From the NCBI RefSeq assembly GCF_918797505.1, contig NC_092802.1:22713883-22777882 (forward strand): DNA of 64,000 nt, given 5' to 3'. Below the pieces are notes generated by a model, which was not told the DNA's origin, did not search any database, and saw only the letters and a program-made list of their open reading frames with translations. The stretch comes from Bemisia tabaci. Taxonomy: Eukaryota > Arthropoda > Insecta > Hemiptera > Aleyrodidae. Positions 10,690 through 22,323 of the stretch are shown here, piece by piece. The position numbers and the translations under genes were made by a program. Numbering within the stretch: the first letter of the stretch is position 1; each line of letters begins with the position of its first letter.

Positions 10690-10846
10690 ATCCACTCTAT
10701 AGTGTATCTCGGCTTACAGACAGGATCAGACGCGACGTTTATCCAGGCGTTTGGATGCAACTATTATTGATCGATGGTTGCTCGCGTTGCATAACCAAAT
10801 AAATGAAGGAGCACACGATTACCGAGAGCGCTAAGGAAGCGCCGCC

Positions 10847-11072
10847 GCACAGTGGATCGAGTCAATAGGGAGGTCGGACAAACTTTGGAAACTTTAAACG
10901 CTCATAACTCCGATTATACAAAAATTTGAGGTTCTGAATGTGGTTTAACTCGTAAAATTTTCTTCCAGAAGCGCCCCTCAAACTTTAAAATGTGACGAAA
11001 TAAACATCAAACTTTTCAGTTTAAGTCAAAAATTTTATGTCCGACGTCTCCAATTGCCTCGATCCACTGTGC
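10847..11072. mobile_element. Family B MITE
   Basis: Complete ends GCACAGTGGATCGAGTCA and CGATCCACTGTGC. It lies in the opposite orientation to the copy at 701, as judged by the interior order of the CGGACAAACTTTGGAAAC and AAATTTTATGTCCGAC blocks. Confidence 0.84.
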
Positions 11073-11329
11073 GCCGTGCTGTACTGCTGCGGATAGTAAT
11101 GGAAGGAACGTCGAATAAACAATCGACGTGCAAAATTTCTCCTGACAAAATATTTATTTTTCACGAATATTGTTTCCTGCTTTTTTCTGGTGTGTTAAAA
11201 GACATAATATCTGTAATAATTGAAGGAGAATAATCACGAGTTTTCAAACTTATGCTTGATGCTCGATTTACTTACTTTACCAATGATTTTTAAAGCGTCT
11301 CTGGTGACAGTTTTATGGCAGGAAAGGTT

Positions 11330-11515
11330 CTTTTTTCAGAATAGTTTTGAATATTTTCTCTTGAAATTTTCATATGATATAGATCTAATTACGAAAAAAA
11401 TTCTCTGAAAAATTTGACGGATAATGTTCGCAAGTTTTCCTGAAAATTCGTGTTTGATCAAAGGAATTTTGGCAACTGGCGAAGGCTCATAGGGCGTTTT
11501 CCCTAAAGATGGCAG
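11330..11515. mobile_element. Family A MITE, right half
   Basis: Internal blocks TTGAAATTTTCA and TTGGCAACTGGCGAAGGCTC are kept, and the right end is mutated to CCCTAAAGATGGCAG. The left end is not found. Confidence 0.6.
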
Positions 11516-13360
11516 TATTGTAAATCAGCTAACAACTTTTATGATTAGGTTTTTCCCTTTGTGTTTTGCGTCCCAAAATTTGAATTGAAAGTGATACGAA
11601 AGAAAACTTTCAGCTCTTTTATCGATAAAAATTTGAATAAATAGCTCCGGGCGTCCCAACAAAGTAGTTACCGGCCGGCCGATTTCTTGTCAAACTTTCT
11701 TCTTAACCCCTGCACACTTTCTTTTTATCACTGCCAGACACTCCGTTCTATTTGCGCTGCGTAGCGTTCGAACTATCAATTCAATGGTAGAAATCACTGG
11801 GTTACACAGCAGGGGATTGAAACTAGTAGTTTACGAGAAGAATATAAATAAATTTTCGCGCAGGTCAAGTAACTGGTTGATTTCACGATAACAGAAATAA
11901 TAGCTAGAATATGCGACATCTTAAAAATAAAAGTGCACCAATTTTAAACAAATGTCATTGCTTCATTTTTAAGTTATTAAACTTCCTTTTTCCAGCTTTG
12001 GCATTACAAACTATTTTGATTCAGTACAAAGTTAAAGTAATTGACAAACAATTGCCATTGAATTGGATGTATTAGCTCCTCTTGTGGGAGTGCTGGAGGT
12101 CCATGCAAACATGGCGGCACTGTCAAATTGTGTTGGTTACGTAACCTGCACTTGAAATTGTGACATCAAAGATAGTACAAAACACGAAACTTGGCAATTC
12201 TTGAGATATGATATGAAATTAATGCTGTCTTCAAAGTTTTCTAAACTTTGGGGATTTTTCCTGTTAGTTTAATAATATTAAATTGAAGAGTTTAGGTCGT
12301 GTGTAAATTAGTGGTACGGACCTAAGAATCACTGGTTTTCATAAAAATTAAAGTTTTCAGTGAAGAAAAAGCCGACTTATTAGTAATGATCTGGTCGAGA
12401 AGACTTCAGCGAACAATTTGATGACAGTTTTGAAACTCCTGGTTTCATCTGCCGGGATAACACTGCATTTAATACAACTGTAAAAATATGTTGCCAAATG
12501 TGGCAACATTCCTTCTACTGACTTTCCTCGCTTCAAATGAATATTTCAGTTCAAACTGGCAATTTTCTTGCACATTAGAGTCTCCTTTCGACAAATATTG
12601 CCAAAGAATCCATGATCAGTGGTGATTTACTAATGCAAATTGCTCTTTTGCTTCAAAATCGGGGTTGACAACGCGTAACCGACCGGACATTTTCGGCCTT
12701 TAAAGTATCATAGTATTAAATACAATAATAATTCATCATACTAATTAGCATGGATAAGTTCAGGGGCATCATTCCTATTGATTCATCAACTTGGTTTTCA
12801 ATCGGTTTGCCCCAAGTGGTTTATAACCCACGGTGACACAACATAACTATTCCTTTTATCGTGAAATCACCCAACTGATCGCTCGCAAAGAACTAGAAAG
12901 GTCCAGGGTCTCTCTCGAAATCCCAAATGTCATTGTTTCGAGTGCCAAACGAGAGACGAGATTTGCGCGTCACGTGTAACTATTTCCTCGGTACACAGTG
13001 GAAGAGATTATTATTATTTTGTCCAGGCAGGAGATTTTCAAACCAGAGAATTCCCCGGGTCTGAAATTGACCTGCAGGTATTCAGTCTCCTGAAAAAAAT
13101 GACGAAGTGAGATTTCGGAACATTGTTTTCGATTCAAAATATTACAGGAACAAAATGAGATGGAAAAAGTAGCGACATTATGATAGCGACACAGAAACAT
13201 GTGACCACGCTGATATCATAATGTTGAGTAACTCGTCAGTAACGCACCGGTAACATTTTGATATCGTGATGGTTCCAAAGTCAAGTGAACATTTTTTCAG
13301 GGTTATGTAGCCAGTGTGATTGTCAATATTCACATCCTGGGTCAATTCAAAATTTCAGTG
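11516..13360. other. Longest repeat-free stretch of intron 1 near its 3' end
   Basis: About 1.8 kb without a recognisable repeat end. It is AT-rich with no credible open frame on either strand. The lack of insertions here, against the density around it, could mean older constrained sequence or simply chance. Confidence 0.4.
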
Positions 13361-13604
13361 CACTGGAAAAAAAAAAAAAAAAACACACATACACATTGGA
13401 TCTAGAGTCCAGACTCTTGAAGACATTGACAAGAAAAAATATTCTTGATTCAATCAGATTTAAGCTTAAATCAAAAGAAAATCCGCTCAAATTAAGAGGC
13501 TTGGTTTTTGATTTAAGCTGAAATCTGATTGAAGCAAGAGTATTTTTTCTTGTTGATGTTTTTAAGAGTCTGGACTCTAGATCCAATGTGTTTTTTTTTC
13601 AGTG
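13361..13604. mobile_element. Family C foldback MITE
   Basis: Ends CACTGGAAAA and TTTTTTCAGTG, with an expanded A run and a small (CACA/TACA) insertion in the left terminal region. Arms TTGGATCTAGAGTCC are intact. Confidence 0.84.
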
Positions 13605-13930
13605 TAAAATACGAACATTTTCTATGATGAAACCCTTTGCAAAACAGAAATATTCAAAGAGAGTTCCTGAAATAATATTTCTTTTTTTCGGTACATGTAA
13701 TTACTGATGTTTCCTTATTGACTGCATATTTTTGATTGCTGTTTATTCGGTGTTATATATTTATTGTTCACCTGCCTTGATATTTTTTGTCCATGATTTC
13801 TTATTCGGTCTTAAGAATAATCGAAATGTGGTGGCAATGAGATAAATTCATCAATTCGGAGGGTGGAGGGAAATCACAGCGCGGTTCTTTTGAAGATATA
13901 TAACATCAATTTTAAGACTGACTTTAATGA
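13605..13930. other. Unassigned AT-rich sequence
   Basis: Spacer between two family C copies; nothing recognised. Confidence 0.4.
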
Positions 13931-14038
13931 TTGGCTTGGTTCTTGATTTAAGCAAAAATCCGATTGAATCAAGAGTCCTTTTTCTTGTCAGTGTTTTCAA
14001 GAGTCTGGACTCTAGATCCAATGTGTTTTTTTCCAGTG
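13931..14038. mobile_element. Family C, right half only
   Basis: Begins inside the element at GGCTTGGTTCTTGATTTAAG and runs to the end TTTTTTCCAGTG. The left arm is missing, so it can no longer form the hairpin. Confidence 0.8.
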
Positions 14039-14520
14039 AGGGTGGAATTCATCGGTTTTAGAAGAGACCCCAAAAATGCCTTATTTAATGCGAAAAAAGT
14101 GAACAACCCTCGAAAATAATACAAGAGGCATCGCATATTCGATCGTAAAAATTTGCCCAAAGAATCTTCTCAAGGGGTTTTTGTCCTTTTTGCCTTTTCG
14201 TACGGCTACTGTAGGTTTCAACCCAGTAAAGAACTTTACAGCCTCGGATCGGCTCGAGTTTCTGACTTCAAATTTTCCGACCGCAAAACCACTCGATCCC
14301 GCCCACTGAGTGCCACTCCGCAGCGCCAGCCCGCGTCCTCTTCAATTTCCTTCCTCCCTCTTTTTTCTCTTTCCACCTTTTACAATCAAGCCACTTTCCC
14401 GATTCCGTGTCAGCCTTTCAGCCACCGCCCTGCAACCTATATTCTCCTTGCACTTCCACACGTGTTATGATGACGTGTTATGACCCCTTCTTCCTCTTCT
14501 CCGCGCAAAGAGTCGACGCG
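14039..14520. other. Unassigned sequence
   Basis: Pyrimidine-rich around 14330-14500; no gene or repeat recognised. Confidence 0.4.
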
Positions 14521-14692
14521 CGCTGGATCCAGACAATATGAGAGGTTAGACAAAATTCGGAAACTTTAAACGCCTATAACTCCGTTTATACAAAACTTTG
14601 AGATTTTAAAAGCGGTTCCATTGGTTTGATCGTGAAATTTTCGTCCAGAACCACCCCTTAAAGTTTAAAATATGACAAAGCAAATGTCAAAG

Positions 14693-14868
14693 GTGATAGG
14701 TCAAAATGTCCAAACAAAAATGTCCAAAAGACAAAATGTCCAAACCCTGAATGCCCAAAAATCTAGAAAGGCCAAATATCAGTAATGTCCAGCAGACAAA
14801 TAAGTCCAAAAGTAGGTGAATGTCCAAATTAAGTTGTTATGGAATAATAATTTTAGAATAATAAGAAT

Positions 14869-14916
<48 letters not shown>

Positions 14917-15087
14917 GCTTTTCATGACAAACGGGGTAATATTAGCCATGTTTGTTGTGTTTGTCAATATCACTTAAAATTTTGTCTGCTGGACGTTACT
15001 GATATTTGGCCTTTTTAGATTTTTGGGCATTCAGGGTTTGGACATTTTGAATTTTGGACATTTTTTTTGGACATTTTGACCTATCAC
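14693..15087. mobile_element. Element N, nested in family B
   Basis: Inverted ends GTGATAGGTCAAAATGTCC carry repeated AATGTCCAAA motifs on one side and TTTGGACATT on the other, around a 45-base T run. The flanks ATGTCAAAG and TTATCAAAC are similar, compatible with a diverged 8-9 bp target duplication of the hAT or Mutator kind. The superfamily is not settled. Confidence 0.75.
14871..14915. repeat. (T)45 homopolymer
   Basis: At the centre of element N. Confidence 0.85.
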
Positions 15088-15156
15088 ATTATCAAACTTT
15101 GCAGTGTCAACAAAAATTTCATGTTCGACCTCTCTGATTGGCTCGATCCACTGTGC

Positions 15157-15720
15157 GACGCGACACCCAAACTTGTGACAATATGGGACGACATGTGACA
15201 ATGAAACGAATGATGGTGCTCGCGCAATAAACAGATTCGTTTTCTCCCCCTTCCCCTCCTTTCGCTACCGTTTCCCTCCTTACTCTCTTCCTCTTCTTTT
15301 CCCATTCCTCCCCCTTTCACTTTGCCTTTATTTTTCTCTTTTGTCGGCTCGATACAGCTCAAAATAAGAAACAAAGAATTCCCTCAGCTTGGAACTTTAA
15401 TAAACACGAGGAGATAGAAAATTGTAGAATACGCTCGTAAAATACTGTAACGATGCAATTTACGTGTCAGGAATCACGTGTGACATTTTGATACGGAGTA
15501 ACGGCACAGCCTGTGACTTTTGCAGAACATTCTCATCGAGCCTTGCTCCTTTTCTTGTGGAAATACGAGCCTTTGAATAGATAGCCAGGCTGCAAAGTAC
15601 AATATACCGGGATATACGTGAAAAAAGGATTTTTGTAGACTTGTACACCTCATTCACTAATATTAGTCGATACTTTACCACCAGTTTCTTGAACGCAAGT
15701 TTCTTCTTTTATTCAAATCA
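15157..15720. other. Unassigned sequence
   Basis: Pyrimidine-rich patch at 15240-15340, otherwise plain AT-rich DNA. Confidence 0.4.
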
Positions 15721-15975
15721 GTTTAAATGACAATACGCCATACAAAGTGTGCAAGCAGCACAAATCATGAGTTGAAAAAGCTATAACCCCGGGAGTTTGA
15801 ATATTAGAGCCAAACACAGAGCGGCGCGGCGCATGCAGACAGCGCGAAAACACGTATTGGCGCCTACAAGACTGCGAGGATACTTCACGCATTGCGCATT
15901 CATGCAATGGTGTATGCGTAATGCGTGAAGTATCATGCGCAATGCGTGAGGTATCCCTGCAATCTTGTGTCTGAT
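15721..15975. mobile_element. Family J element, right end truncated
   Basis: Carries AAATCATGAGTTGAAAAAG, then GGCGCCTACAAGACTGCG and GATACTTCACGCATTGCGC, partly repeated in inverted form (ATGCGTGAAGTATC). Confidence 0.66.
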
Positions 15976-16025
15976 ACCTTTTTGATTCTTATGAGTACAT
16001 ACTAAATAGCATCGCGAGGTGAAAT

Positions 16026-16125
16026 AGTTAGGAATTTTCTCATTTTCAGCTTTTCCGACTGAAATCCAGAAAAATTTGTTTGAGGTTATGTTCTATTGTT
16101 TTGAACCAAACGATACATCGAGCCA
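16026..16125. repeat. Empty-site relative of the SINE locus at 50.5 kb
   Basis: The stretch from GTTAGGAATTTTCTCA to CCAAACGATACAT is homologous to 50491-50547 plus 50826-50870. Here TTTGAGGTTATGTTC is uninterrupted. It belongs to an older dispersed repeat present at both places. Confidence 0.82.
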
Positions 16126-16539
16126 CTATCGAATAGGATGTATCGGAGCATCCTCGACCACGTGGACGCGCGGCACACGTGGTGAGCTGCCGCTGAGGTG
16201 GGATTGAGATCGACGTGGCACGGAGGGAGGTGATAATGGCTTTCTTCGCTCGCTACCCCGTCCCGCTTTCCACCCTTACTTGGGAGCCCCCTAAAATTAG
16301 ACCGATTCCGAGCCCCAACCCCCCGTCTCCCGCCAACGAGGCGAGGCACCCGGGCGCGTGGAAATCGATAAATAATTGGATCAAACCCAATTAAGGAATC
16401 AGTACCGCGCCGCGCAGCAGTCCGCCGAGCTCCTAAAACCGAATCCCAGAGCATCTTAGTCTCTGGTCCTTCCACCCCTCGCGCCTCCTCACACCCCCTC
16501 GCACCCCCTCGTAAGCTGTCATCTTACACTAGCACTATG
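16126..16539. other. GC-rich unassigned block
   Basis: Minus-strand open frame of 129 codons without a recognisable domain; C-rich pentamer-like CACCCCCTCG repeats lie at its right end (about 16490-16512). Confidence 0.35.
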
Positions 16540-16788
16540 TTCCCGTGCTAAGGAAAAACGCCGTATGAACATTCGAGAGTTGCCTTTCCCTTGATAAAAC
16601 ATATATTTTTACAACATTTATGCCTATTTATCCTTGAAATTTTCAGATGTTTCAGATGAAATTGCGTACAAACTTGTCTGAAAATTGTGGAAAATAATAT
16701 TCATAATTTTCTCTGTTAATTCGATTTTTATCGGAGGAAATTTGGCAACATCTGAAGGCTCATACGGCGTTCTTCCTTAGCACGGCAT
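16540..16788. mobile_element. Family A MITE
   Basis: Ends TTCCCGTGCTAAGG and CCTTAGCACGGCA. It is followed after only four bases (GATG) by the next copy. Confidence 0.82.
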
Positions 16789-16792
16789 GATG

Positions 16793-17045
16793 GTACCGTG
16801 CTAAGGAAAGACGCCGTGTGAGCCTTCAGACGTTGCCATATTTCCCTCAAGGAAAATCGAATTCTCTGAGAAAATTGTGAATAATCTTCCTCAAATTTTT
16901 CAGTCAATTTTGTTCACGATTTAATCTAAAATATCTGAAAATTTGAAGGAAAAGTCTGCATGAATTTCGTCAAAAATACATGTTTCGTCCTGGGAAATTA
17001 GGCAACTCTAGGATGTTCATACAGCGTTTTTCCTTACCACGGCAG
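16793..17045. mobile_element. Family A MITE, tandem partner
   Basis: Ends ACCGTGCTAAGGAAAGACG and TTTTTCCTTACCACGGCAG. The orientation of the internal blocks is opposite to the preceding copy, so this is two insertions rather than a tandem duplication. Confidence 0.82.
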
Positions 17046-17190
17046 TAAAGGCCATCGAGGCTCATTCAAAAATAAAAAAGGCTCAAGAAAAAAATAATGA
17101 AAATTTGCAAACTCATGCCATGATGCAAGATTCAATTTTTAAAAATCCGAAAAACATGTTGATACGAATTTGTAACGCTATGCTATGCTG

Positions 17191-17270
17191 CCGTACTTAG
17201 GAAAAACGCCTAATGAGCCTTCGGACGTTGCCATATTTCTTTCAAGGAAAACCGAATTCTCTGAGAAAAT
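17191..17270. mobile_element. Family A MITE, left end only
   Basis: CCGTACTTAGGAAAAACGCC through GAATTCTCTGAGAAAATG, then broken by the GCCTGTTGCA end of element L2. Confidence 0.75.
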
Positions 17271-17885
17271 GTGCCTGTTGCAAACTTTTGCTAGAGAAAA
17301 AAAAATTCCTTATAAAAAATGTCTCAAAAATCATGATGAGTGCATCGGCAAACTCTAAAATGCACCCCTAACTTCACAATCTACGTAAGACATTTGCGTT
17401 TTTTAAAGATTCTCGCTTCAAAAAGGATACTACAGCACAGGTGAACATTTCGTTAGAGGAGTCGTTCCATTCAATCCCTGCTCAACGTGGCCGATGCTTT
17501 CGCGCGCAAGTTGAGGAGAGCACGAGACACGAGGTCAATCAAGGCGGATATCTATATCAACGCGAGAAAAATCTGAATGTAAACACGCCGATTGTTATCT
17601 GGTGGTGAGAACCATCCTCCTGTCACATGTGTTTTGGTGGATTGGCGTCGGCTATGTTGAATATTGCGTAGTATCCTTGAGAGCAGGGGTTGGATGGAAT
17701 GACTCCTCTAACGAAATGTTCACCTGTGCCGTGATATCGTTTTTGAAGCGGGAAGTTCGAAAAAAACGCAAATTTCTTACGCAATTTTTTTCTTTCTCTG
17801 CGAGCAAAATACTGACAAAACTGGAAGTAATGACGTTGATTGGTTCTCATTCAAAAAAATAAAATGGGAGCGGAAATTATTACCG
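17271..17885. mobile_element. Element L2 with long inverted arms
   Basis: Starts GTGCCTGTTGCAAAC. Internal arms at about 17378-17490 and 17682-17795 are roughly 90% complementary, sharing GCACAGGTGAACATTTCG/TAGAGGAGT. The right terminus is not clear. A partial copy in the opposite orientation lies at 36369. Confidence 0.68.
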
Positions 17886-17887
17886 CA

Positions 17888-18140
17888 CTGCCGTGCTAAG
17901 GAAAAACACCATATGAACTTTCGAGATTTGCGAGATTTCCCTTAGTGAAATGTTTATTTTTGAGGAAAGCTATGGGTGTTTTTTCTTGGAATTTTTAGAA
18001 ACTTTAGGTGAAATTGCAAACAAAATTATATGAAAAACTGGAAGAAAAATGTATGCAACTTTTTCCGAGAATTCGTAATTTACTAAGGGGAATTTGGCAT
18101 TGCCTGAAGGTTCATACGGCGTTTTTCCTTAGCACGGCAG
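17888..18140. mobile_element. Family A MITE with CGCA duplication
   Basis: Ends CTGCCGTGCTAAGG and CCTTAGCACGGCAG, flanked by CGCA at 17884-17887 and 18141-18144. Confidence 0.9.
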
Positions 18141-18455
18141 CGCACCCAAGATACGTGGTTTAGGAGTTTCAACGTCGATATGTGGAACACAGCAAGCGTT
18201 ATTTTACGAGCATACAGAAACATGCCATGAATATTCATAAATGAAAATGACGTAAAACACTTCCTGGAATCATAGCTAGAACGTTTTTCAAAGTTAAAAA
18301 GAGAAGGAAAGAAGGACGTATATTCACATAAAGTCCTCTTACGAATTAATTTCATTTCTCAATTTTGTCTCTATCCTATACATGCAAATCTCATGCAAAA
18401 TAATATATTGTGGATCTGCAACATGATTTTTTCTGAGATCTATTTTCTTGACAGT
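18141..18455. other. Unassigned AT-rich sequence
   Basis: Nothing recognised. Confidence 0.4.
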
Positions 18456-19097
18456 ACAATGGGCCTGTTGCATGCAAGAGATACAGCCGTGCGAATAGAC
18501 TTTTTAGAGGTTAAATGACACGAAAATTACGATGGTCACATTAAAAAAGTCTGAAATACACTCCTTACTGCGCAATTTGTGTTGTTAGGAACGCGCTTTT
18601 TCAAATTTCCCGCGTCTGGGGGCAGTTTTCTAACGGAAACAATTAACGGCAACTCGCGGCTATTTCCGGTCAACTAAAACTGACAACATAACCTAAAAAT
18701 CGGAGCTCGTGACATCGTGAAATGAAATGTAGAAGGATTGCGTTGGATATTTAAAAGTTGATCGATTTGGTTACCGCATAAAGCGTACATGGACCACTAT
18801 AGGAGATCACGTTGGGTTTGTAAACAAACTGAAGGAAAAAATAACAACAACAACAACAACAACAACGACTCGGCATCTTCCGGAAATCACCGAGCCCGCC
18901 GTTTGCTCGTTTCTGGTGATTAGAAAACTGCCCCCAGACGCGGGAAATTTGAAAAAGCGCGTTCCTAACAACGCAAATTGCGCAGTAAGGAGTGTATTTC
19001 AGACTTTTTTAATGTGACCATCGTAATTTTCGTGTCATTTAACCTCTAAAAAGTCTATTCGCGCGGCTGTATCTCTTGCATGCAACAGGCCCATTGT
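18456..19097. mobile_element. Element L, 642 bp with about 175-bp inverted ends
   Basis: ACAATGGGCCTGTTGCATGC is repeated in reverse at the far end, and complementarity continues about 175 bp (to TTTCCCGCGTCTGGGGGCAG). The single-stranded centre includes a CAA microsatellite (18843-18868) and no open frame. The arms differ at only a few positions, which suggests a fairly young copy. Confidence 0.85.
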
Positions 19098-19861
19098 CTA
19101 ACCACAAAATTGTGAGACTGAATCATTCTAAGCATTGCTACTTTATAAGATAAAAAATAAAAAATAGAATACATAAAAAAGCGTACATTACTTTCTAACC
19201 TCTGAATGAACTCATAATAAATTATCACGATAAAAGTTTTGGATAAAATCTTAAGGTAAAAATCGTAACTTTTGCAGCAAGCTGATTTTATTAGGCCGTC
19301 TCTGAAAACGCAGATCAAAAAGGTTACCATGTCTCACACAGGTTAAACAGGGCCTTGTTCAATCCAGTCCAGTGCAACCGGCAATTGAAAACTTATACAA
19401 TCACCTCGCAGGTGTGCTCTGTGTCATCAAATGGGACATGGGTAGGTCAGAACTTTTTAAGAAAGGTCAATTGAAACTGTTAGAAGTGCGGAGTTGCAAG
19501 TTTACAAATTATAATTTTTTAAAAAAAATAAACAAAGTGCGAAATAAACGAAATAAAAACAGATACGAGATGAGGAAATAATCTCGGGAGTTCATTCAAA
19601 ACTTGCAGAGCACATCCAACGGTCGATATCTACATTATTGTTTACGTAACTAGAGGGAAGTCACTTTGTATGGGAAGGATCACGTATCATTTTGACGTTT
19701 GCTGAAACAGTTTTAGACACTTCGGTTTGTAAAAACATGTTCTTTTGCCAACATTTCGTTCAGACGATCGATACGAGTGCAATGCAGTTATTTTGGGTAT
19801 GCAATTGTAGCTAAAACTGGATCTTTATCTGCACCTGCACTTTAATGCCGGTCCGATCTAT
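19098..19861. other. Unassigned AT-rich sequence
   Basis: Short AT-driven open frames only. Confidence 0.4.
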
Positions 19862-19972
19862 TGAACGTATTTCTGCCAAACGGAACTATGTGCATTAAGA
19901 CATGAGCCTTGAGACCCATGAGAAATATGCGTAACTGGGCTCACGTCATAATACACATGCAGAAATACGTCC
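19862..19972. mobile_element. Family E palindromic MITE, one end shortened
   Basis: The left arm AACGTATTTCTGCCAAACGG is followed by ACTATGTGCAT. The right arm is shortened to ATGCAGAAATACGTCC, lacking the usual TAGTTCCGTTTGG. Confidence 0.75.
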
Positions 19973-19998
19973 TATTGAAATCGTTCCCAGTGAGCATG

Positions 19999-20572
19999 GG
20001 ACGTATTTCTGCTAAACGGAACTATGTGCATTATGCATGACGTGAGCCCTGTTATGCATATGTCGCAGGCAAGTAGTGAAATCAGGCATTTTGTCAAATG
20101 CCCAGGCAGATAGTTAAATTATGACGGTCTACAAAATTTTGTGAATTTATGGCGAAGAGCTCACGAGTTTTCAATATTTTTTGGAAAAATAACTCATCAA
20201 ACCTACGAACTCTTTTTGTCTGTTTCTCTCCAATTGCTTCTCATATTTTTAAATGTTGAAATTCCAAAAATTCTGTATTTTATGACATGCTGAAAATTTC
20301 GAGATAAGTATCGTTCAGGAGCTGTAAATTGTTTAAAATACTTTTGTGTGATGCGCATTTTTACCAACATGTTTTTCTTACAGGAGCAATTAATTATTGT
20401 GTCTAAAATGAGGAAAAGAATCAGAATTTCAATCTCAGTTAGAATATTTGACTATTTTCCTAGGCATTTGATGAAATGCCTGATTTTACTATTTGCCTGC
20501 GACACATACATTCGTATAGTTCTCAGGGCTCCTTTCTTAATGTAAATAGTTCCGTTCGACAGAAATAGGTCC
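19999..20572. mobile_element. Family E palindromic MITE split by another element
   Basis: Outer arms GGACGTATTTCTGC and GACAGAAATAGGTCC. Removing 20061-20504 with one copy of CATA restores the usual family E core GTTATGCATACATTCGTAT. Confidence 0.83.
20061..20504. mobile_element. 444-bp element nested in family E
   Basis: Inverted ends TGTCGCAGGCAA and its complement extend about 60 bp with internal AAATCAGGCATTT. The target duplication CATA lies at 20057-20060 and 20505-20508. The family does not recur in this window. Confidence 0.82.
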
Positions 20573-21609
20573 AATTGTTTCCGATGCAAGTGCGGGATAT
20601 TACATTGACCGGTCTTCTCGCACAACCAAATCAGAGAAACAGGGTTTTTTTTTTTTTTTTCAAAGTAATGGGGCTAAATAAAATCAATAAATTTGAATAT
20701 ACCACGATGAACTTAGAATAAATCATAATTCACTGCTTTATACTTGGGTCTCGGATCTTGAATCGCAAAGGAAGCCTAAATGGTAGCAAGATTTCATCTA
20801 ATCTTGAAGGGTAAAGATTATGCAGAGCAAATTGGAGAGAAGATTGAATATGAGGAAAAAGGAGACAGAAATAAGCACGAGAATGCAAATCGTGCCGCCT
20901 ATACATCTCATACTACATACAATAAACGTTGGAATTACTGTACAAGCTAAGAAGCAAGCTAACTAGAAATCTGATGACAAAGTCTATTGAAAATAACTTT
21001 TTTTAACTTTTATTTATTTATTTTTTTTTTTCAAGAGTCACGGGTGCTCGCGCGGCGGTCGGAGTACGGCTTTTAGGATGTAAACCGTTAAATAATTATG
21101 AAATCTATTATTAAATGGCGTGGTTCTGTAAAATCCAACTTCTGTCGTAGCTACTCCATGAGAGCGGTTTAGAAGGGTTCGCGCGACCTGTAACCTGTAA
21201 CAATCAGCGCTGAGAGAGGCGCCTTCAAATTTTTGCTATGCAACGAGCACAACCGCCAGGCGCGAATAGTTGCATCCAGGCGTTGTTGTCATCAGCGCAG
21301 TTCCGTACCTCATCTCAGTCACTTGCTTGTGAGGGAATATGTTTACGGGGAATAAAAAAATGTCGTACTTTCCATTTCCCGCAGTTGAACATTTATTCTT
21401 GAGAATATTTACGCACATCTATCGTGGAAATTATCGGATACTTAATTACTAAGACATGCATTCTCAGAAAAATTCATAGGTTGGTTGTCATTTTGGATCC
21501 AAAAGTTCCATGACCTATATTCAGAATTACCAGCATGTCCGTACTCTCCTTGTATAGGTACTCAAGTAGCGTCGTTCTCCCGGAATGGAGGAAGATCCGA
21601 CGGCGCGGC
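20573..21609. other. Unassigned sequence
   Basis: AT-rich with a short T run at about 20645-20660; no gene recognised. Confidence 0.4.
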
Positions 21610-21708
21610 TCACAGTGGAACTATATATTAGAAGAGGTCGGACATGACATTTTTGACTAAACTTTCAAATTTTCATGTTTATTCCGTCACAAATTCAATG
21701 GACCACTC
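21610..21708. mobile_element. Family B left end fragment
   Basis: TCACAGTGGAACTATATATT followed by GGTCGGACATGACATTTTTG, cut off by element H. Confidence 0.72.
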
Positions 21709-22249
21709 GACAAGGTACGAATTTCAGCATTCTAATACATGTGTCTCAACCAAAATTTCACGTAGAACACGATGCGCACAACAAAAATTACCGAAATTAA
21801 CTCCTTACGAAGATATTTAATGTTTCTTGACGCGTGCATTCAAACCACCCGCTCATGAAAACTCAATGTTCTACGTGATTCACATCGCGCGCTAAACGTT
21901 AATCATGACAGTCTCTGTGTTATAAAAATCTGGCAACCTCAATATTGACGCTTCGGCTCAGTTATAGCAAATTGCTAATAGTTTGAACAACACATGGTGG
22001 GAAATGAACATTGCTCGATTGAGAAGCTTGCTGAAACCATTGTAGTGCGCGATTTGACTCACGTAGAGCTTTGAGTTTCTTGTGAGCGGGCAGTTCAAAT
22101 TCCTCGTAACCAATGTGAAATAAAAACGTTAATATCTTCCTTAGGAGTTGGTTTCAGTAATTTTCGTTGTGTGAATCGTGTTCTACGTGAAATTCTGGTT
22201 AAGAATCATGTATCAGATTGCTTAAATTCGTACCTTGTCTAGTGGTCCA
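21709..22249. mobile_element. Family H element
   Basis: Ends TGGACCACTCGACAAGGTAC and its complement (GTACCTTGTCTAGTGGTCCA). Further inverted blocks inside include TCACGTAGAACACGAT/ATCGTGTTCTACGTGA-like sequence. Non-coding. A second copy lies at 57915 and an end fragment at 51255. Confidence 0.86.
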
Positions 22250-22323
22250 TTCTAAAGAGTATTACATATACATTAGGTCGCTGTATAGCACTCCCTCGCA
22301 CTCTACGACACGTAACCTCCACT

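Larger units (their letters stand above)
14521..15156. mobile_element. Family B MITE interrupted by element N
   Basis: The left part starts TGGATCCAGACAATATGAG and runs to TGACAAAGCAAATGTC. The right part resumes ATCAAACTTTGCAGTGTC and ends CGATCCACTGTGC. Removing 14693-15087 restores the family B order. Confidence 0.8.

Noticed and set aside
16086..16475. 129-codon minus frame
   Set aside because: GC-rich composition without a domain; part of it overlaps the old dispersed repeat next to the SINE empty site.
16540..18140. CRISPR-like or satellite array from the repeated CCGTGCTAAGG motif
   Set aside because: The motif occurs as inverted pairs bounding 250-bp units with target duplications, so these are separate MITE insertions.
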